This document shows positions 10,401 through 16,723 of a stretch of 64,000 nt of DNA, one piece after another. The notes beneath the pieces were generated by a model, which worked only from the letters and a program-made list of their open reading frames with translations, was not told the DNA's origin and ran no database searches. Origin of the DNA: Vallitalea maricola (GTDB lineage Bacteria > Bacillota > Clostridia > Lachnospirales > Vallitaleaceae); NCBI RefSeq assembly GCF_036985595.1, contig NZ_BTPU01000037.1, positions 19,341 through 83,340 on the forward strand, written 5' to 3'. Position 1 is the stretch's first letter. The number at the start of each line of letters is the position of its first letter. Position numbers and translations under genes: made by a program.

Positions 10401-11324
10401 TTCTGCAATTACTTCACCAGTTGTTAAGTCAACAACTGATTCTGATAAAGGGAAGCCTTTAACTCTATTTTTTAGTGCTAATTTCTTATTAAATTTATAT
10501 CGTCCTACTTTAGCCAAATCATATCTTCTAGGATCAAAAAACATTGTATTAATTAATGACTCAGCGCTTTCTACTGTTGGTGGTTCTCCCGGTCTTATAC
10601 GCTTATAAATCTCAATTAATCCTTCTTCGTAAGACGTTGTTCCATCTTTTTCAATACTTGCAAGTATTTTAGGCTCTTCCCCGAATAAATCCACAATAGC
10701 TGCATCTGTTCCGATACCTAATGTTCTTATTAATACTGTTATTGGTACTTTTCTTGTTCTGTCAACGCGCACGTAAAAAATATCGTTAGAATCAGTTTCA
10801 TATTCTAACCATGCACCTCTATTTGGAATTACTGTTGATGAGAATAATCTTTTACCAATCTTATCAAAATTAATTCCATAGTATATTCCAGGCGAACGAA
10901 CTAATTGACTTACAATAACTCTCTCAGCACCATTAATAATAAATGTACCTGTTTCTGTCATTACAGGTAAGTCACCCATGAAAATTTCATGTTCATTAAT
11001 TTCATCTTTTTCCTTATTAATCAGTCTGACTTTTACTTTTAACGGAGCTGCGTAAGTGGCATCTCTTTCTTTGCATTCTTCAATTGTGTACTTTAATTCT
11101 TTATTAAGTGAGAAGTCTATAAGTTCTAGTACCAAGTTCCCACTATAATCAGTAATAGGGGATATATCACGAAATACTTCCTTAAGTCCTTCTTTTAAAA
11201 ACCATTGATAAGAGTTTTTTTGTACTTCTATTAAATTTGGCATGTCTAGGACTTCTTTTTTTCGGGAGTAACTCATTCTAAGGCCTCTCCCGATCTTCAT
11301 AGGTCGAATTCTGTTTTTTTCCAT
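7473..11324 (-). CDS. rpoB: DNA-directed RNA polymerase subunit beta
   Basis: Second large subunit of RNA polymerase, 1283 residues. The rifampicin-binding cluster (GSSQLSQFMDQNNPLAEL and the following HKRRLSALGPGGL) lies near residues 480-520 and looks wild type. The region ending in VKILRSD normally marks the end of the conserved core, but here about 70 further residues follow that are very rich in Asp and Glu. Start is ATG after AAGGGGTG. A long leader of about 260 bases with a consensus promoter precedes it (see 11592-11620). Confidence 0.98.
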   Translation of the reverse strand: MEKNRIRPMKIGRGLRMSYSRKKEVLDMPNLIEVQKNSYQWFLKEGLKEVFRDISPITDYSGNLVLELIDFSLNKELKYTIEECKERDATYAAPLKVKVRLINKEKDEINEHEIFMGDLPVMTETGTFIINGAERVIVSQLVRSPGIYYGINFDKIGKRLFSSTVIPNRGAWLEYETDSNDIFYVRVDRTRKVPITVLIRTLGIGTDAAIVDLFGEEPKILASIEKDGTTSYEEGLIEIYKRIRPGEPPTVESAESLINTMFFDPRRYDLAKVGRYKFNKKLALKNRVKGFPLSESVVDLTTGEVIAEAGTIITEEIADNIQDAAIPYIWVTVEDRKVKVLSNLAVDITKYVDIDPKEFDVYERVYYKALQEILEEYDDIEEIKEAIKRNIHKLIPKHITKEDILASINYNIALEYGIGNKDDIDHLGNRRIRAVGELLQNQFRIGLSRLERVVRERMTIQDSDGISPQTLINIRPVTAAIKEFFGSSQLSQFMDQNNPLAELTHKRRLSALGPGGLSRERAGFEVRDVHHSHYGRMCPIETPEGPNIGLINSLACYARINEYGFIEAPYRKIDKSSGVPVVTDEVIYVTADEEENYRVAQANEILDEEGHFLHKYVTGRHKEDILEMDANIIDLMDVSPKQLFSVATSMIPFLENDDANRALMGSNMQRQAVPLLMTDSSIVGTGMEHKAAIDSGVVIIARRQGVVERVASKKIVIKTDDGQRDIYKLQKFSRSNQGTCINQRPIVNKGQRVEALEVIADGPSTDHGEIALGKNPLIGFMTWEGYNFEDAILLSENLVKEDVYTSVHIEEYEAEARDTKLGPEEITRDVPGVGEDALKDLDERGIIRIGAEVRANDILVGKVTPKGETELTAEERLLRAIFGEKAREVRDTSLRVPHGETGIIVDVKVFTRENGDELPPGVNQSVRAYIAQKRKISVGDKMAGRHGNKGVISRILPVEDMPFLPNGRPLDIVLNPLGVPSRMNIGQVLEVHLGLAAKALGFKIATPVFDGANEDDIMDTLELANDYVNEEFDTFASKYGELLRPDVLKYLDENKAHREEWAGVPISRDGKIYLKDGRTGEYFDNPVTVGYMHYLKLHHLVDDKIHARSTGPYSLVTQQPLGGKAQFGGQRFGEMEVWALEAYGAAYTLQEILTVKSDDVVGRVKTYEAIIKGENIPEPGIPESFKVLLKELQSLALDVKILRSDATEVEIKENMDDVDDLSINLEGKEDEYIASDVVNGGAGKRETSETDELFDDIEDDSYDDIDDENLTISDEKALFDDDK

Positions 11325-11493
11325 GTACGTTTCACCCCTTGGCTAAATTTAAATTTATCTAAAAATACTATGATTTTTGGCTAAAAATTAATATAGTGCC
11401 AGTATCATCATGTATCATTAATCATCTTTTATATCATTGACATCTATTTAATTATTATTCATTTAGAATACTAAATGGTCTTATATCAGTTAA

Positions 11494-11517
11494 AATCAAC
11501 TCTTTAGAGTTATTTTT
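11494..11517 (-). other. Small hairpin in the rpoB leader
   Basis: On the transcribed strand AACTCT-AA-AGAGTT is followed by GATTTT. It lies roughly 70 bases downstream of the predicted start site and 170 bases before rpoB. It could be a weak attenuator or just a leader stem. The short stem and poor U-run keep the confidence low. Confidence 0.3.
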
Positions 11518-11591
11518 CGGTTTCTATTATTTGTTAAGTTTTTTGTATACACGATTAATGAGCATACAACTCCACAATAATGCATTATCAA

Positions 11592-11620
11592 ATGTTACCA
11601 CACATTAGAATGTGTGTCAA
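11592..11620 (-). promoter_or_regulatory. Consensus promoter for rpoBC with an embedded 18-bp palindrome
   Basis: On the minus strand a -35 TTGACA (11615-11620) is followed by a 17-base spacer and a -10 TAACAT (11592-11597). The spacer holds a perfect inverted repeat, CACACATTCTAATGTGTG (11599-11616), with 8-base arms around a CT centre. The repeat reaches into the -35 box, the geometry of a repressor operator. No regulator is visible nearby. Confidence 0.7.
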
Positions 11621-11818
11621 TAAGTTTTTGGATTTTTTTAGATTATTATTCTTCGAATTGAATTTGTACTTTTGAATGAATAAGTCTGTATCACTAGAAA
11701 TTAATAAAAGCGACCTGAGCCGCAATTTAATTAGAATTAATGTAGAATAATAATTACACAATTTATTTACTTTTAAATTTTACTTCTTCTTATATAAAAT
11801 AGTGACTTTTATAAATTT

Positions 11819-11841
11819 AGCCTCTAGCTTAGCTAGAGGCT
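11819..11841 (-). terminator. Terminator-like hairpin after rplL
   Basis: AGCCTCTAGCT and AGCTAGAGGCT form an 11-bp inverted repeat around one base, starting 12 bases after the rplL stop. The following bases (AAATTTAT) are A+T-rich but not a strict U-run, so it may terminate only partly. Confidence 0.7.
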
Positions 11842-11852
11842 TTAATTCATTA

Positions 11853-12230
11853 TTATTTTAATGTTACAGATGCGCCTACTTCTTCTAACTTAGTTTTCAT
11901 TTCTTCAGCTTGATCTTTAGCTACGCCTTCTTTAACATTTGTTGGAGCACCTTCAACTAATGCTTTTGCTTCTTTTAATCCTAAACCAGTAATCTCTCTT
12001 ACTGCTTTGATTACTTTGATTTTTTGTGATCCTGCTGCTGTTAATTCAACATCAAAATCAGTTTTTTCTTCAGCTGCTGCTCCACCTGCTGCTCCAGGAG
12101 CTGCCATTACAACACCTGCTGCTGCTGATACACCAAATTCTTCTTCACACGCTGTTACTAATTCATTTAATTCTAATACTGATAATTCTTTAATAGCATC
12201 AATTATTTCTGCTGTAGTTAATTTTGCCAT
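11853..12230 (-). CDS. rplL: 50S ribosomal protein L7/L12
   Basis: Stalk protein that recruits translational GTPases. It is 125 residues: an N-terminal dimerisation helix pair, an Ala/Gly-rich hinge around residues 36-54 and the C-terminal factor-binding domain with GLGLKEAKALVEGAP. AGGTGTATA precedes the ATG. It lies 26 bases after rplJ in the L10-L12 operon and is followed by a terminator-like hairpin. Confidence 0.98.
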   Translation of the reverse strand: MAKLTTAEIIDAIKELSVLELNELVTACEEEFGVSAAAGVVMAAPGAAGGAAAEEKTDFDVELTAAGSQKIKVIKAVREITGLGLKEAKALVEGAPTNVKEGVAKDQAEEMKTKLEEVGASVTLK

Positions 12231-12256
12231 TATTATACACCTCCGAAATTTTTATA

Positions 12257-12826
12257 TTATTCTTCTGTTTGTTCTTGGGCTTCTTCAACTTTTTCTTCTG
12301 CTTTATTAGCTGCTAATACTGCAGCTGTTTCAGCTCCTGTTTCTTCTGCCTTGTCAGCGATAGCTTTAACTGTACGAGCAAATGTTGAAATAGGTGATTG
12401 GAAGCTTCCAAGTAATTTAGCAAGTAATTCATCTCTTCCAGGTATTGAAGCTATTTTCTTAATACCTTCAACATCATAATAAGTTCCTTCTACAACACCA
12501 GCTTTAAAATCAAGATTTTTAAAGTCTTTTGCTGCATTTTTAAGTATTCTAGGTCCAGCTGTAGGATCTTCATAACTTATTGCAATAGCACTAGGACCTT
12601 CTAAATGATCTTTTAACTCTTCAAAATCTGTACCTTTGAAGGCAAAATTCATCATTGTGTTTTTGTAAACTTTATAAAGAACATTTCCTTCTCTAAGGTC
12701 TTTACGTAGTTTTGTATCCTCTTCAACTGTTAAACCTCGATAATCAACAAGCACTATAGATGATGCTCCATCAAGTTTTGATTTAATTTCATCTACTATT
12801 GTTTGCTTTAATTCTACATTTGGCAT
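12257..12826 (-). CDS. rplJ: 50S ribosomal protein L10
   Basis: Binds 23S rRNA and carries L7/L12 dimers at the base of the stalk. The ATG at 12824-12826, giving MPNVELKQTIVDEI, is preferred over an in-frame GTG three codons upstream, because AAGGAGG ends 8 bases before the ATG and overlaps the GTG. The result is 189 residues. The C-terminus (AEEKVEEAQEQTEE) is an acidic tail slightly longer than usual. Its expression should be set by the L10 leader immediately upstream. Confidence 0.97.
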   Translation of the reverse strand: MPNVELKQTIVDEIKSKLDGASSIVLVDYRGLTVEEDTKLRKDLREGNVLYKVYKNTMMNFAFKGTDFEELKDHLEGPSAIAISYEDPTAGPRILKNAAKDFKNLDFKAGVVEGTYYDVEGIKKIASIPGRDELLAKLLGSFQSPISTFARTVKAIADKAEETGAETAAVLAANKAEEKVEEAQEQTEE

Positions 12827-12907
12827 CCTGTACACCTCCTTAAATTCAAAGTTACAGTTCTTAGTACGATTCTCATCGTATTATATTTAGTAAAAACATT
12901 ATGTTTT

Positions 12908-12950
12908 GTACTTAATAAATAAAACCTCTTTGCCCATAGACAAAGAGGTT
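12908..12950 (-). terminator. Attenuator of the L10 leader
   Basis: On the transcribed strand AACCTCTTTG and CAAAGAGGTT form a perfect 10-bp stem with an 8-base loop, followed by TTTTATTTATT. It sits between the L10-leader fold and the rplJ start, the place of the terminator in leader-controlled rplJL operons. Confidence 0.85.
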
Positions 12951-12984
12951 AACAATTCATATCAATCAACAATCAGAAGTAATT

Positions 12985-13095
12985 TCTAAATTGTTATTGT
13001 TTACTTGTAATACCTCGGTAGGTGGTTATCCTTTACACTAAATAATAGTACCTACTGTCTACGGTTAAGTTATCTCCAAAGAGATTAACGTATTA
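12985..13095 (-). ncRNA. Ribosomal L10 leader
   Basis: The minus-strand sequence has the L10-leader signature: CCGTAGACAGTAGGT, then a variable A+T-rich stem, then ACCTACCGAGGT, which pairs back with AGTAGGT. It starts just after a perfect promoter and ends before a terminator hairpin. In the known family this RNA binds the L10-L12 complex, which represses its own operon. Confidence 0.85.
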
Positions 13096-13111
13096 TTTAA
13101 TTTTCCAACGT

Positions 13112-13140
13112 ATTATAACATCTACTAAATAGCTTGTCAA
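13112..13140 (-). promoter_or_regulatory. Perfect consensus sigma-A promoter for rplJL
   Basis: TTGACA (13135-13140), a 17-base spacer and TATAAT (13112-13117) on the minus strand, all exact matches. Transcription would start near 13105, right at the 5' end of the L10 leader. The -35 box touches the rplA stop codon. Confidence 0.9.
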
Positions 13141-13842
13141 CTATTTTTCTACAGATATTTTATCTCCGTTGATTTTAACTCCAGGTCCCATTGTAGAAGT
13201 TATTGCAACACTTCTCAAATATTGACCTTTGGCAGCCGATGGCTTAGCCTTTATAATTGCGCTCATTAAAGTGTGGAAGTTGTCCATAATCTTTTCTGTT
13301 CCAAATGATACTTTTCCGATTGGAACGTGAATAATATTTGTTTTATCTAATCTATACTCAATTTTACCTGCTTTTATATCCTTAATAGCTTTTGCAACGT
13401 CCATTGTTACTGTTCCAGCTTTTGGATTTGGCATTAATCCTTTTGGACCAAGTATACGTCCAAGTCTACCTACAACTGCCATCATATCAGGTGTTGCTAC
13501 TACAACATCAAAGTCTAACCAACCTTCATTTTGAATCTTAGGAATTAATTCATTCCCTCCAACAAAATCTGCTCCTGCTTCTTCTGCTTCTGTAATTTTC
13601 TCACCTTTAGCAAATACTAATACTCTAACTGATTTACCTGTTCCATGTGGAAGTACAACAGCTCCACGTACTTGTTGGTCAGCATGACGGCTGTCTACAC
13701 CTAATTTAATATGACACTCAATAGTTTCGTCAAATTTAGCACTAGCTGTTTTTACAACAATGTCAGCTGCTTCTTGTGGATCGTATAGTGTTGTTCTATC
13801 GACTAATTTAGCAGCCTCTTTATATCTTTTTCCTCTTTTCAT
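13141..13842 (-). CDS. rplA: 50S ribosomal protein L1
   Basis: L1 stalk protein of the large subunit, 233 residues, full length. It has the signature LGRILGPKGLMPNPKAGTV (about residues 125-145) and the GKIEYRLDK region typical of L1. ATG start after AACCTCC in plus-strand view, that is GGAGGTTAATGA. It follows rplK by 68 bases. Its stop codon abuts the rplJL promoter. Confidence 0.98.
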   Translation of the reverse strand: MKRGKRYKEAAKLVDRTTLYDPQEAADIVVKTASAKFDETIECHIKLGVDSRHADQQVRGAVVLPHGTGKSVRVLVFAKGEKITEAEEAGADFVGGNELIPKIQNEGWLDFDVVVATPDMMAVVGRLGRILGPKGLMPNPKAGTVTMDVAKAIKDIKAGKIEYRLDKTNIIHVPIGKVSFGTEKIMDNFHTLMSAIIKAKPSAAKGQYLRSVAITSTMGPGVKINGDKISVEK

Positions 13843-13910
13843 TTCATTAACCTCCTTGTGGTAATATCGGGAGCAACCCTCCCACAGTGTGAATTTTGTA
13901 GTAACACTGT

Positions 13911-14333
13911 CTATTCTACAACAATTCCCATGCTTCTTGCAGTTCCTGCAATCATACTCATAGCTGATTCAATAGAACTAGCATTTAAATCTTTCATTTT
14001 TAATTCTGCAATTTTTTGAACTTCTTCTTTAGAAATTGTAGCTACTTTTGTTTTATTAGGAACTCCTGAACCAGAGTCTATTTTACAAGCTTTTTTAAGT
14101 AATACAGCTGCTGGTGGAGTCTTAGTGATAAAACTAAAACTTCTATCTTGATATACAGTAATTACTACTGGAATAATCATTCCTGCTTGATCAGCTGTTT
14201 TAGCGTTAAATTCTTTTGTAAATTGCATTATGTTTACACCATGTTGTCCTAGTGCTGGACCTACTGGTGGTGCTGGTGTAGCTTTACCAGCTGGAATTTG
14301 TAATTTTATCATTCCTGTAACTTTCTTAGCCAT
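13911..14333 (-). CDS. rplK: 50S ribosomal protein L11
   Basis: Binds the GTPase-associated centre of 23S rRNA; target region of thiostrepton and needed for RelA activation in other bacteria. The ATG at 14331-14333 (MAKKVTGMIKLQIPAG) has AGGAGG 8 bases upstream. An in-frame GTG three codons earlier overlaps that Shine-Dalgarno and is rejected. It is 140 residues. The proline-rich GKATPAPPVGPALGQHGVNI segment marks the N-terminal domain. It sits between nusG and rplA. Confidence 0.98.
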   Translation of the reverse strand: MAKKVTGMIKLQIPAGKATPAPPVGPALGQHGVNIMQFTKEFNAKTADQAGMIIPVVITVYQDRSFSFITKTPPAAVLLKKACKIDSGSGVPNKTKVATISKEEVQKIAELKMKDLNASSIESAMSMIAGTARSMGIVVE

Positions 14334-14424
14334 TAAGGGCACCTCCTGAATTTTGTGGTATTTAACGGGATTTCCCTCCCACTAGCATGAACAAACGTAG
14401 TTCACACTATAAAACCATAATAAA

Positions 14425-14943
14425 TTAAATTTTTTCCATTTTTGTAAAGTCTAATTCTACTGGTGTTTCTCTACCAAATATTGAAAGATTAACTATTACG
14501 GTACGTTTATGCTCATGAATTTCCTTAACAATACCTACAGATCCTTCAAAAGGTCCTTCAGTAACTTTAACGGAATCACCAGTCTCTACCTCAATGTTAA
14601 CAACCTCAATATCAATACCCATATTTTTTATCTCTTCTTCAGATAATGGTACAGGTTTTGATCCAGGTCCAACAAATCCAGTAACACCTCTAGTGTTTCT
14701 TACAACGTACCAAGTATCGTCGTTCATGACCATCTTAATGATAACGTATCCTGGAAATGTTTTTTTCTCTACTTCTTTTTTATTTCCATTCTTTTCTTCT
14801 ACAACTTTGTATAGTGGTACAATTACCTCTAATATTTGGTCATGTAATTTTCTGTTATCAACTAATTTTTCAATATTAGCTTTAACTTTGTTCTCATACC
14901 CTGAATAAGTATGCACAACAAACCATTTAGCTTCTTCTGCCAT
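14425..14943 (-). CDS. nusG: Transcription termination/antitermination protein NusG
   Basis: Transcription elongation factor that binds the RNA polymerase clamp and couples it to the ribosome or Rho. It is 172 residues with an NGN domain beginning KWFVVHTYSGYENKVKANIE, containing TFPGYVIIKM, and a C-terminal KOW domain (GDSVKVTEGPFEGSVGIV). ATG start after AAGGATGG. It lies between secE and rplK, as in nearly all bacteria. Confidence 0.98.
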   Translation of the reverse strand: MAEEAKWFVVHTYSGYENKVKANIEKLVDNRKLHDQILEVIVPLYKVVEEKNGNKKEVEKKTFPGYVIIKMVMNDDTWYVVRNTRGVTGFVGPGSKPVPLSEEEIKNMGIDIEVVNIEVETGDSVKVTEGPFEGSVGIVKEIHEHKRTVIVNLSIFGRETPVELDFTKMEKI

Positions 14944-15024
14944 AGAACCATCCTTCTTTACTTATTTCACTTGGATTATAATAAAATTATAATCTCTACA
15001 TACTTGAAGAGTATACCAATTTTT

Positions 15025-15219
15025 CTAATAAATATACCCTACTCCTGCTTGAAACAATAGGTCTATTACAGTAATTATAGCTCCAACCACTAATGAAACA
15101 AATATTACGGTAACTGTTTGTTTTGCTAATGTTGTTCTATCAGGCCATATGATTTTTTTAAATTCGCCTTTTAAACCTTTAAAAAAGCTTTTCTTTTTAA
15201 CAACTTTGGCTTCACCCAT
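15025..15219 (-). CDS. secE: Preprotein translocase subunit SecE
   Basis: Small essential membrane subunit of the SecYEG channel. A 64-residue form starting MGEAKVVKKKSFF is chosen because AAAGGAAGTG lies before that ATG (15217-15219); seven extra in-frame residues upstream lack one. A basic N-terminal helix (FFKGLKGEFKKIIWPDRTTL) precedes one membrane segment (VTVIFVSLVVGAIITVIDLL). It follows rpmG by about 35 bases. Confidence 0.95.
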   Translation of the reverse strand: MGEAKVVKKKSFFKGLKGEFKKIIWPDRTTLAKQTVTVIFVSLVVGAIITVIDLLFQAGVGYIY

Positions 15220-15254
15220 GTTTTCACTTCCTTTGTGCAAATTATTGCAGAAAA

Positions 15255-15404
15255 TTACTTAGTTTCTTTATGAAGAGTATGTTTTCTACAGAATCTGCAG
15301 TATTTTTTTGTTTCTTGTCTTTCTGGATGTAATCTTTTCTCTTTTGTTGTGTTGTAATTTCTTTGCTTGCATTCAGTACATTCTAAAGTTATTTTGACAC
15401 GCAC
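15255..15404 (-). CDS. rpmG: 50S ribosomal protein L33
   Basis: A 49-residue protein read from a GTG start (15402-15404) with GGAGGTGG 7-8 bases upstream. It begins MRVKITLECTECKQ and ends RKHTLHKETK. Two CxxC pairs (C9/C12 and C37/C40) make this the zinc-binding form of L33. It is the first gene of the rpmG-secE-nusG-rplK-rplA run, the standard Firmicutes arrangement. Confidence 0.95.
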   Translation of the reverse strand: MRVKITLECTECKQRNYNTTKEKRLHPERQETKKYCRFCRKHTLHKETK

Positions 15405-15460
15405 AACTTCCACCTCCACTTGTCTATAAGTTTAGAGAATTGCATATTATTTTACGGCAT

Positions 15461-15513
15461 AAAAAAAAGAGCCCTACAAATATGCGTATATAATATATCA
15501 TATTGTGGGTTCT
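15461..15513 (-). terminator. Terminator of the flaG-fliD-fliS transcript
   Basis: On the transcribed strand AGAACCCACAATATG pairs, with small bulges, with CATATTTGTAGGGCTCT and is followed by eight T. It closes the flagellar transcript before rpmG. A promoter for rpmG appears to be embedded in it. Confidence 0.8.
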
Positions 15514-15521
15514 ACTGTCAA
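15492..15521 (-). promoter_or_regulatory. Putative promoter for rpmG-secE-nusG inside the upstream terminator
   Basis: TTGACA (15516-15521), an 18-base spacer and TATATT (15492-15497) on the minus strand. The -10 lies in the loop of the terminator hairpin and the -35 just outside its 5' arm. RNA starting here would contain only the 3' arm, so the hairpin could not form and stop the new transcript. Confidence 0.6.
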
Positions 15522-15576
15522 GGTTTTCGAAAGAATTTTATTATTATAGTAATATTTCTATGACCCTGAGCTTATT

Positions 15577-16059
15577 TTACTTTTTTTGATCCAAGAAGTA
15601 AGATTTATCTTTAAAAGAGTTATTCATGTTCTTATAATAGTTTGTTGCCGTTTTCTTACTCTTTTTGAAAGTTTTTATCTCTCTTTTTTTGTTATTGAAA
15701 TGTTCTTCTATTATTACTTTATTCTTTTCTTCCAATACTTGTATATCAATACCTATTTCAGATACACTAGTTATTTTATTCTTTAGTAATTTTATTTTGT
15801 CTTTATATAGGTAAACATTTCCTTCAAGCTCTTTTGATACTCTATCAAATGTTGACTGAAAACCTGAGTCTAAAATCGCTATCTCGTCTATATATTTTTG
15901 CTTTTCAGCCATAAACTCATTAAATTCTTCTAGATCAAACTTATTATTATTAACGTATTCACTTTGTTTTCTAGTAACTTCATAGATGTTTCTGAGAACA
16001 TCTGACTTCTTATCCAACGAATCTAATAATATATTAAGATAGGTGTTAATATCCAACAT
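15577..16059 (-). CDS. FlgN/FliT-like flagellar export chaperone (putative)
   Basis: A 160-residue protein predicted to be nearly all helical, with coiled-coil character (ITSVSEIGIDIQVLEEKNKV). It starts MLDINTYLNILLDSLDKKSDVL, which resembles the N-terminal helix of FlgN/FliT-type chaperones that pair with hook-associated proteins. It is the last gene of flaG-fliD-fliS-yjfB. FliT, the FliD chaperone, usually sits at this spot after fliS, so a FliT-like role is a reasonable inference. The lysine-rich C-terminus (KKREIKTFKKSKKTATNYYK) is not typical. No catalytic motifs. Confidence 0.6.
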   Translation of the reverse strand: MLDINTYLNILLDSLDKKSDVLRNIYEVTRKQSEYVNNNKFDLEEFNEFMAEKQKYIDEIAILDSGFQSTFDRVSKELEGNVYLYKDKIKLLKNKITSVSEIGIDIQVLEEKNKVIIEEHFNNKKREIKTFKKSKKTATNYYKNMNNSFKDKSYFLDQKK

Positions 16060-16106
16060 GCAAATACCTCTTTTCTACTTATATAAGTAAATGTTGATCA
16101 AGTTAA

Positions 16107-16298
16107 TTAGAGCCTAATATCTATATTAGCTCCTATATGTGGATTGACTGATGTTTCTAGTGAAGCAGATTGTATAAGCTGATCCAACGCTTGTCCCTGC
16201 TGTTTTACCATATCCATACCCATCTTACTTAATGAAATATTAACTTGAGACATAATTTTCCCTTGTGACAAAGATGTTGATAGTGCTGCTATATCCAT
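16107..16298 (-). CDS. YjfB-family putative motility protein
   Basis: A 63-residue protein starting MDIAALSTSLSQGKIMSQVN, which matches the small YjfB family found near flagellar genes in Firmicutes. AAAGGAGTGAAG precedes the ATG. Its biochemical function is unknown. It lies 18 bases after fliS and is very likely cotranscribed with it. Confidence 0.8.
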   Translation of the reverse strand: MDIAALSTSLSQGKIMSQVNISLSKMGMDMVKQQGQALDQLIQSASLETSVNPHIGANIDIRL

Positions 16299-16315
16299 AG
16301 TATCACTTCACTCCT

Positions 16316-16723
16316 TTATTCTGTAACGTTAGTTGTGTCTTTATTTTTAGGAATCTTTGCAAGCTTCATAGCTTCTTTCCAAGTATCACGAAGTTCTCTT
16401 AGGAAACCTAAAACTTCTTCTAATACTTCTTTGTCTTTAGTTATATTTGCTTCTACTAGCCTATCATTTATGTAGTCATACATTTTTTTAAAACTTTCTG
16501 CTACTGGATATTTTTCATCTAATGTAATAACAAATTCTTCTATAATATCTTCCACTCTATTAATATAATTATGAGCTTTTTCTATTTCATTATTATCTAG
16601 AGATACTATAGCTTGATTGCAGAATTTTATTGCACCGTTATATAGCATTAGTGTTAGTTCTTGTGGGGAAGCCGTTAAGATCGAGTTATTTTGGTATTTG
16701 TTATATCCAGTATTTGTTATCAT
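16316..16723 (-). CDS. fliS: Flagellin export chaperone FliS
   Basis: Binds newly made flagellin in the cytoplasm, prevents its polymerisation and hands it to the export gate. It is 135 residues, all helical, starting MITNTGYNKYQNNSILTASP with the family block SPQELTLMLYNGAIKFCNQA. It overlaps the fliD stop by ATGA, so the two are translationally coupled. Its client flagellins lie about 18 kb upstream in the same direction. Confidence 0.95.
   Translation of the reverse strand: MITNTGYNKYQNNSILTASPQELTLMLYNGAIKFCNQAIVSLDNNEIEKAHNYINRVEDIIEEFVITLDEKYPVAESFKKMYDYINDRLVEANITKDKEVLEEVLGFLRELRDTWKEAMKLAKIPKNKDTTNVTE

Larger units (their letters stand above)
11325..11852 (-). other. rplL-rpoB intergenic region
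   Basis: This 528-base stretch holds no convincing gene on either strand. It contains the rplL terminator-like hairpin (11819-11841), a weak stem GCGGC-TCAG-GTCGC followed by TTTTATT (11708-11724), the rpoBC promoter with its palindrome, and about 260 bases of rpoB leader. The methyltransferase gene found between rplL and rpoB in some Bacilli is absent. Confidence 0.7.

Noticed and set aside
3827..11324. Several plus-strand frames of 60-150 codons within rpoB and rpoC
   Set aside because: They lie entirely on the antisense strand of clearly coding genes, with no family resemblance.
11708..11724. Short GCGGC/GTCGC stem after rplL
   Set aside because: Only 5 bp with a G-U pair; the stronger hairpin at 11819-11841 better explains termination.
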